NCBI GenBank assembly: GCA_905182585.1 | Contig: CAJJCC010000018.1 | Span: 1 to 34,856, forward strand | DNA length: 34,856 bases | Source of the DNA: an uncultured Flavobacteriales bacterium | GTDB taxonomy: Bacteria; Bacteroidota; Bacteroidia; Flavobacteriales_C; GCA-002722245 | Direction of reading: 5' to 3' | Shown here: in pieces, positions 30,708 to 34,856 of the stretch | How positions within the stretch are numbered: the stretch's first letter is position 1 | Layout of the letters: each line of letters starts with the position of its first letter | Made by a program: the position numbers and the translations under genes | Notes under the pieces: model-generated | What the model was told of the DNA's origin: nothing | The model's input: the letters and a program-made list of their open reading frames with translations, nothing else | Databases searched by the model: none

Positions 30708-32075
30708 TTACGAGAATAGATCTCGGAAAACTTCTTCTATTTTTTTTGCTTTATAAATACCCAATCCTTTAAAGTCTTTTAAAGCACTAAAATCATTGTA
30801 TTCAGAAACATATATTTTTTCAAAACCTAGTTTTTTGGCTTCAGTGATTCTTTGACCTATTTTTTGAACGGGTCTAACTTCTCCAGATAATCCAACTTCA
30901 CCTGCAAAACATACTTTACTTGATATCGGAAGATCCTCTCTGCTTGAAACAATAGCTGCTAAAATTGCCAAATCAGAAGCTGGGTCTTCAATTTTAATAC
31001 CTCCAGTAATGTTCAGAAATACATCTTCTAGTCCTACTTTAAACCCACATTTTTTCTCTAATACGGCTAAAAGCATGTTTAGTCTTCGTAAATCAAAACC
31101 TGTTGCTGAGCGTTGGGGCGTTCCATAAGCAGCTCTAGAAACTAATGCTTGAGTTTCTATCATTAATGGTCGAACACCTTCTAGGTTAGCTGTAATAGCA
31201 ATTCCACTTAAATCTTCTTCACGTGCTGATATTAATATTTTTGAAGGATCAACAACAGGTTTTAACCCTGATTCTAACATTTCATAAATACCCAATTCAT
31301 TTGTTGAACCGAATCTATTTTTAATACTTCTAACAATTCTGTAAAAATGGTTTCGATCACCTTCAAACTGAAGCACAGTGTCAACCATGTGCTCTAAAAC
31401 TTTAGGTCCTGCAAGACTTCCTTCTTTATTGATGTGTCCAATGATAAAAGTGGGAAGCCCCATGCTTTTTGCAAATGCTAAAATTTCATAAGTACATTCT
31501 CTTATTTGAGAGACTGTTCCTGGAGCTGATTCTAATTTATCTGAGTGTAATGTTTGAATTGAATCTATTATTAAAATATCAGGTTGTAAATTTTCTGATG
31601 CATTTTTAATAATGGTAGTATCTGTTTCTGTGAGAATAAATATGTTATCGGCCGTTTCTGGCTGAAGCCTATCAGCTCTTGTTTTAATTTGTTCATCACT
31701 TTCTTCCCCAGATACGTATAAAACTTTAAATTGAGGATTTTGTAATGCAACTTGAAGCATTAAGGTAGATTTCCCAATTCCTGGTTCTCCTCCAAATAAT
31801 ATTAGAGAGCCCGGAATTGCACCACCTCCAAGAACTCTATTTAATTCTACATCTGTAAAAACTAATCTTTTTTGAGTTAAAGGTTCAACATCTTTAAGTG
31901 ATTTTACTTTTTTAGCAGTTCGAGAAACTCCAGCCGAAACAGGTTTTGAATTGGGATCAGATATTATTTCTTCAACGAAAGAATTCCATGCGCTACATTG
32001 AGGACACTTACCTAACCACTTGGCAGATTGATTTCCACAACTTTGGCAAACGAAGGTGCTTTTTTTCTTAGCCAA
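30708..32075 (-). CDS. radA: DNA repair protein RadA (Sms)
   Basis: RadA is a RecA-like ATPase that drives branch migration in recombination repair. It has 455 residues. An N-terminal C4 zinc finger (FVCQSCGNQSAKWLGKCPQC) is followed by Walker A GGEPGIGKSTL, Walker B ILIIDSIQTL, the RadA-specific KNRFG motif (SIKNRFGSTNELG) and a C-terminal Lon protease-like domain (KCGFKVGLEDVFLNITGGIKI ... CFAGEVGLSGEVRPVQKIGQRI). The start is TTG at 32075, directly after the TAA of the upstream lipoprotein gene. This start is required because the zinc finger begins at residue 9 and no ATG precedes it. Downstream is the aldehyde dehydrogenase gene. Confidence 0.97.
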   Translation of the reverse strand: MAKKKSTFVCQSCGNQSAKWLGKCPQCSAWNSFVEEIISDPNSKPVSAGVSRTAKKVKSLKDVEPLTQKRLVFTDVELNRVLGGGAIPGSLILFGGEPGIGKSTLMLQVALQNPQFKVLYVSGEESDEQIKTRADRLQPETADNIFILTETDTTIIKNASENLQPDILIIDSIQTLHSDKLESAPGTVSQIRECTYEILAFAKSMGLPTFIIGHINKEGSLAGPKVLEHMVDTVLQFEGDRNHFYRIVRSIKNRFGSTNELGIYEMLESGLKPVVDPSKILISAREEDLSGIAITANLEGVRPLMIETQALVSRAAYGTPQRSATGFDLRRLNMLLAVLEKKCGFKVGLEDVFLNITGGIKIEDPASDLAILAAIVSSREDLPISSKVCFAGEVGLSGEVRPVQKIGQRITEAKKLGFEKIYVSEYNDFSALKDFKGLGIYKAKKIEEVFRDLFS

Positions 32076-32501
32076 TTATTCAGTTGTTTCTTCGTTTTCA
32101 GAACCTTTCTTTGTAAATTCATACCATTGAGTACCAGAACTAGTTTCTCTACGAAGTGTCATATATTCTTCAGTTAATCCTTGGATATCCCAATCACCAT
32201 TAAAAACAGATCCTCTACAAGGAGCTTCTTTTAATGCCATAGTTAAAACTCCATTTTTAAGAATATATGCACCAAAAGAACAAGTGTCTAATTCTCCTGT
32301 TGCAGCTTCATTTTCATTACCATCAGTTGCCATTACGTAAACTTTGGAAGAATTAAAATACCATTTATATTCAAGCTCTTGCACAGGCTTAGAAATTAAA
32401 TTCCATTCACCAAGTAAATACTCTTGATTCTGCTTTTTGCAAGAATTAAAGATTAAAATTAGTGCGATTAATGGAAGAAATATTTTAAATGAATTTTTCA
32501 T
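32076..32501 (-). CDS. Small lipocalin-like lipoprotein
   Basis: This 141-residue lipoprotein has the signal FKIFLPLIALILIFNSC (lipobox Cys21) and is probably attached to the outer or inner membrane. The mature part starts with YLLGEWNLISKPVQ and contains short strands and W residues, as in the lipocalin-like domains frequent in Bacteroidota (GxW motif near the start). The C-terminal tail is acidic (ENEETTE). Two cysteines (CSFGAYIL, APCRGSV) may form a disulfide. It overlaps nothing, but its TAA abuts the radA TTG start. The function is unknown. Confidence 0.75.
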   Translation of the reverse strand: MKNSFKIFLPLIALILIFNSCKKQNQEYLLGEWNLISKPVQELEYKWYFNSSKVYVMATDGNENEAATGELDTCSFGAYILKNGVLTMALKEAPCRGSVFNGDWDIQGLTEEYMTLRRETSSGTQWYEFTKKGSENEETTE

Positions 32502-32534
32502 GTTGCTTAGATTACACTGTGAATATACAAACTT

Positions 32535-33035
32535 TTAATTTTTACTCAAACTTTGGATCTTAGTTACAATAGTTGTGGATGAATATCCGTCAAGAAAAGG
32601 AATAACTTTTACTAAACCTCCTTTTGCTTCAACTTCAGATGCGCCAATAATTGTTTTAATTGTATAGTCACCGCCTTTCACTAAGATATTAGGTGTTAAA
32701 CCGGCAATTACATTTAATGGGGTATCTTCTTCAAAAACTACAACTAAGTCAATAAACTCTAATGCAGCTAGCATCATAGCCCGCGATTCAGTGCTGTTTA
32801 TTGGTCTCGTAGGACCTTTTAAACGACTTACTGAAGCAGATGAGTTTAAACCCAGAATCAGTTTATCACCTAGGTCTTTTGATTTTGATAAATAATCAAG
32901 ATGACCTAAGTGTAATAAATCAAAACATCCATTTGTAAAAACTGTTTTGATTCCTTTTTGTTTCCAAGCTTCAACAACTTCGGTTGCTTCTTTAAGAGAA
33001 ACAATTTTGGACTTTATTTTATTAAAGGTTGTCAA
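32535..33035 (-). CDS. rfaE2: D-glycero-beta-D-manno-heptose 1-phosphate adenylyltransferase
   Basis: This enzyme adds AMP to heptose 1-phosphate to make ADP-heptose for the LPS inner core. It is the stand-alone RfaE domain II (166 residues; the enterobacterial HldE is a fusion with a kinase). Motifs: VFTNGCFDLLHLGHLDYLSKS (nucleotidyltransferase HxGH), LILGLNSSASVSRLKGPTRPI, and ILVKGGDYTI, with VKVIPFLDGYSSTTIV at the end. The start codon is TTG 33035, joined directly to the panD stop as TAATTG; no other start lies near. The kinase partner (rfaE1) is not in this window. The gene follows panD and may be translationally coupled to it. Confidence 0.95.
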   Translation of the reverse strand: MTTFNKIKSKIVSLKEATEVVEAWKQKGIKTVFTNGCFDLLHLGHLDYLSKSKDLGDKLILGLNSSASVSRLKGPTRPINSTESRAMMLAALEFIDLVVVFEEDTPLNVIAGLTPNILVKGGDYTIKTIIGASEVEAKGGLVKVIPFLDGYSSTTIVTKIQSLSKN

Positions 33036-33386
33036 TTACTTTATTTTATTAGTAGACGTTTCTGGAAATATAATGGTTGGCTTAAACAGTTTAGCTTTTT
33101 CAAAATCCAGTTGAGCATAGGATATTATAATAACAATATCATTTACAGCAACACGTCTTGCAGCAGGCCCATTTAAACATATGCTTCCTGATCCTCTTTT
33201 CCCCTTAATTATATAAGTTTCGAGACGTTCCCCATTATTGATATTTACAATTTGGACTTTTTCACCCTCAATCATATTTGCAGCGTCCATTAAATTTTCA
33301 TCAATGGTTATGCTTCCAATATAATTTAAGTCTGCTTGTGTAACAGTTACTCTATGAATTTTCGATTTTAGTACTTCAACTAACAT
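33036..33386 (-). CDS. panD: Aspartate 1-decarboxylase proenzyme
   Basis: PanD makes beta-alanine from aspartate for pantothenate and CoA. It is a 116-residue pyruvoyl enzyme. The self-cleavage site is the Gly-Ser pair in [18 protein letters not shown] (Gly24-Ser25), giving the pyruvoyl group. Other signature segments are [50 protein letters not shown] promoter TTG-N22-TAATTTTA precedes it and ends 4 nt before the ATG. The next gene, rfaE2, starts at the base following the panD stop. Confidence 0.96.
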   Translation of the reverse strand: MLVEVLKSKIHRVTVTQADLNYIGSITIDENLMDAANMIEGEKVQIVNINNGERLETYIIKGKRGSGSICLNGPAARRVAVNDIVIIISYAQLDFEKAKLFKPTIIFPETSTNKIK

Positions 33387-33390
33387 GGTG

Positions 33391-33423
33391 TAAAATTACA
33401 ACTAATTGTTAAAAGAGATACAA
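33391..33423 (-). promoter_or_regulatory. panD: Promoter TTG-N22-TAATTTTA before panD
   Basis: On the minus strand TTG (33423-33421) and TAATTTTA (33398-33391) are spaced 22 nt apart, then CACC and the ATG. The -7 box matches TAnnTTTG at 7 of 8 positions. Confidence 0.5.
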
Positions 33424-33435
33424 CTACAAATTGGA

Positions 33436-34856
33436 TTATTTAATCAAAATGAACTTTTTACTGTACCATCGCTCCTTATTTTTATCATAGTAGCGTATTA
33501 AATAAATTCCAGTTGGATAATTACTAAGATTATATTTCCAAAAAGTATTGGGATTTCCGCCAAGCTTTGCAATGCTTTTCCCTGATAAATCGGAAATATA
33601 TAGTTCGTTTATCGGTGAATCAGATTGTATATTTACAATCCCTTTTGTTGGATTTGGGTAATAGGAAATATTTATATCAATTTGACCTTTGACCTCAAGT
33701 GTAGAATCAATTATAGCAGTATTCTCATACAAAGTGTTATTACATTCGGAAACGCTAGTATACTGAGTAATAAGTCTAACCATTAAATCATTTAGCTTCT
33801 CAACTTGATAATCATCAGTAGTAGGTTTGAGGTGTGAGCCACCAATTCCACTATCATCAGTTAAAAATGTATAGGTACCATTTGTAGCTAAGGCGATACT
33901 CCTCATCAGGTATTCTGTACTCTTATTAATACTACTCCCTACAATAGGAATGATTCTAATCCCTTTTTTTGACGCCAGTTTCACTGCTTTTTCAATTTTA
34001 TCTAATTCTGATTGATTTTGATGTGGTGGAGCATCAAGAATTAAAAATGCAATTTTGGTTCTGGTTTCATCCCGCCAATTCAAAAACTTACTTGTTATCC
34101 ATAAAGCCTCATCTACAGCTTCAGGTCCATCGCCGCCTCCTGCTGCAAATTGATTTTTTATAAATTCAGAGGTTTTAATAACATCGCTTGTCATTGGACT
34201 CATTTTCGTTAAATACGCATCGGTATGATCTCTGTAAAAAAAAACGCTTCCCGTTTGAATATTAAGAGTTTTGTTTTGATTTCTTATTCGATCGATTACG
34301 TCTAATAATTCTAATTGTAAGTATTTAATTTCATCTCCCATCGATCCTGTTGCATCAACAATAAAGGCTATGTCTACATTTTTTGAAGAAGTACAATTTG
34401 TTGAGATCATAGCGAAGTTAATTCCTTTTGAAAACGGAAAAGGTTTCTTGATCCATTTATCAACCTCATTTTTAGAAATAAGAATTTGATAATTAGTTTT
34501 AGTCTTATCTTTAAATAGATTTGACCATAATTCCGCTTTTCCTGTGTTATCCGTTCTTGATTCAAATATTAATTCATCACCATTGTATAATTTAACACTC
34601 GCGTTAACTACTGGATAGTCTTCGTGGTTTTGAACTTGAACACAAAATCGATGTTGAGGATAAATATTCCAGATTTTATAATAGTTTTCTAAATCAGTTG
34701 ATTCAATATCCGTCCATAATTCCCATTTAGAAAAATCATTTAACTCACCAGCTGTGAGCGTACCTGCAGATATTTCTTCAGTAACCCTCATTTTAGACGT
34801 TTTAGTAACCGAATAATCGTGAATATAATCTCCTTCTGCCATTACCGGGACTGATG
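33436..34856 (-). CDS. Secreted von Willebrand factor A protein with type A T9SS tail (5' end outside window)
   Basis: At least 472 residues are visible. The frame stays open to the window edge (SVPVMAEGDYIHD), so the ORF-track Met at 34842 is probably internal, and no signal peptide is seen. Order: an N-terminal beta-rich region (about 1-165), a vWA domain (about 165-370) beginning VDIAFIVDATGSMGDEIKYL with a MIDAS-like DATGSMGD, and GGDGPEAVDEALW plus KIAFLILDAPPH as further metal-site regions. The last ~75 residues (YYPNPTKGIVNIQSDSPINELYISDLSGKSI ... YPTGIYLIRYYDKNKERWYSKKFILIK) are a Por-secretion-tail (type A T9SS sorting) domain. It is likely exported and surface-attached or released. 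Ligands are unknown. It lies about 50 bp upstream of panD. Confidence 0.87.
   Translation of the reverse strand, partial: SVPVMAEGDYIHDYSVTKTSKMRVTEEISAGTLTAGELNDFSKWELWTDIESTDLENYYKIWNIYPQHRFCVQVQNHEDYPVVNASVKLYNGDELIFESRTDNTGKAELWSNLFKDKTKTNYQILISKNEVDKWIKKPFPFSKGINFAMISTNCTSSKNVDIAFIVDATGSMGDEIKYLQLELLDVIDRIRNQNKTLNIQTGSVFFYRDHTDAYLTKMSPMTSDVIKTSEFIKNQFAAGGGDGPEAVDEALWITSKFLNWRDETRTKIAFLILDAPPHQNQSELDKIEKAVKLASKKGIRIIPIVGSSINKSTEYLMRSIALATNGTYTFLTDDSGIGGSHLKPTTDDYQVEKLNDLMVRLITQYTSVSECNNTLYENTAIIDSTLEVKGQIDINISYYPNPTKGIVNIQSDSPINELYISDLSGKSIAKLGGNPNTFWKYNLSNYPTGIYLIRYYDKNKERWYSKKFILIK

Overview
The window is AT-rich chromosomal DNA from a Gram-negative member of the Bacteroidota, most likely Flavobacteriales or a close relative. 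The evidence is a type IX secretion system (T9SS) lipoprotein of the SprE/PorW family, secreted proteins carrying both kinds of T9SS C-terminal sorting domain (gliding-motility/CHU_C type B and Por-tail type A), LPS-precursor genes (kdsB, heptose-1-phosphate adenylyltransferase), a fused E1alpha-E1beta 2-oxoacid dehydrogenase, and many TAnnTTTG-like -7 promoter elements of the Bacteroidota type. I see no rRNA, tRNA, CRISPR array, insertion sequence or prophage.

Layout. 1-3.3 kb: the end of sucA and a complete sucB, which has two lipoyl domains, closed by a strong terminator. 3.4-3.9 kb: a mostly non-coding gap with a possible 49-codon ORF and a 12-bp inverted repeat. 3.9-8.5 kb: a 1,557-residue secreted multidomain protein with a type B T9SS sorting domain, followed by a 26-bp perfect hairpin. 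8.7-9.9 kb: a flavoprotein of the HI0933/YhiN family. 10.1-12.8 kb, minus strand: an Ig-like lipoprotein followed with no gap by a DltD/SGNH-like membrane-anchored protein. 13.0-15.3 kb, plus strand: a methionine-type aminotransferase, kdsB and a DUF4259 protein. 15.5-17.9 kb: the fused 2-oxoacid dehydrogenase E1, sharing a bidirectional terminator with dusB on the minus strand. 19-22 kb: a CPBP membrane protease and typA/bipA. 22-22.4 kb: a possible decayed small gene. 22.4-25.8 kb: SprE/PorW, convergent with a DUF3108 protein. 25.9-27 kb: a radical SAM/SPASM protein. 27.2-28.7 kb, minus strand: hemC-hemD with a very unusual junction. 28.9-34.9 kb: a small exported protein, aldehyde dehydrogenase, radA, a lipocalin-like lipoprotein, heptose-1-phosphate adenylyltransferase, panD, and a von Willebrand factor A protein with a type A T9SS tail that runs off the window.

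Most of the gene content is housekeeping: TCA cycle, haem, pantothenate and LPS synthesis, tRNA modification, DNA repair. I do not see a convincing new multi-gene system. The most unusual signals are at gene starts. First, hemD has no ATG, GTG or TTG that would give a full-length protein. Its frame joins hemC through an A9 tract containing the slippery heptamer A AAA AAG directly before the hemC stop, with a 13-bp hairpin 9 nt downstream. The alternative is an ATT start inside hemC. Second, six genes have a TAnnTTTG-like box exactly 4 nt before ATG, which predicts leaderless mRNAs. Third, two minus-strand gene pairs are joined as TAATTG, a stop codon followed directly by a TTG start.
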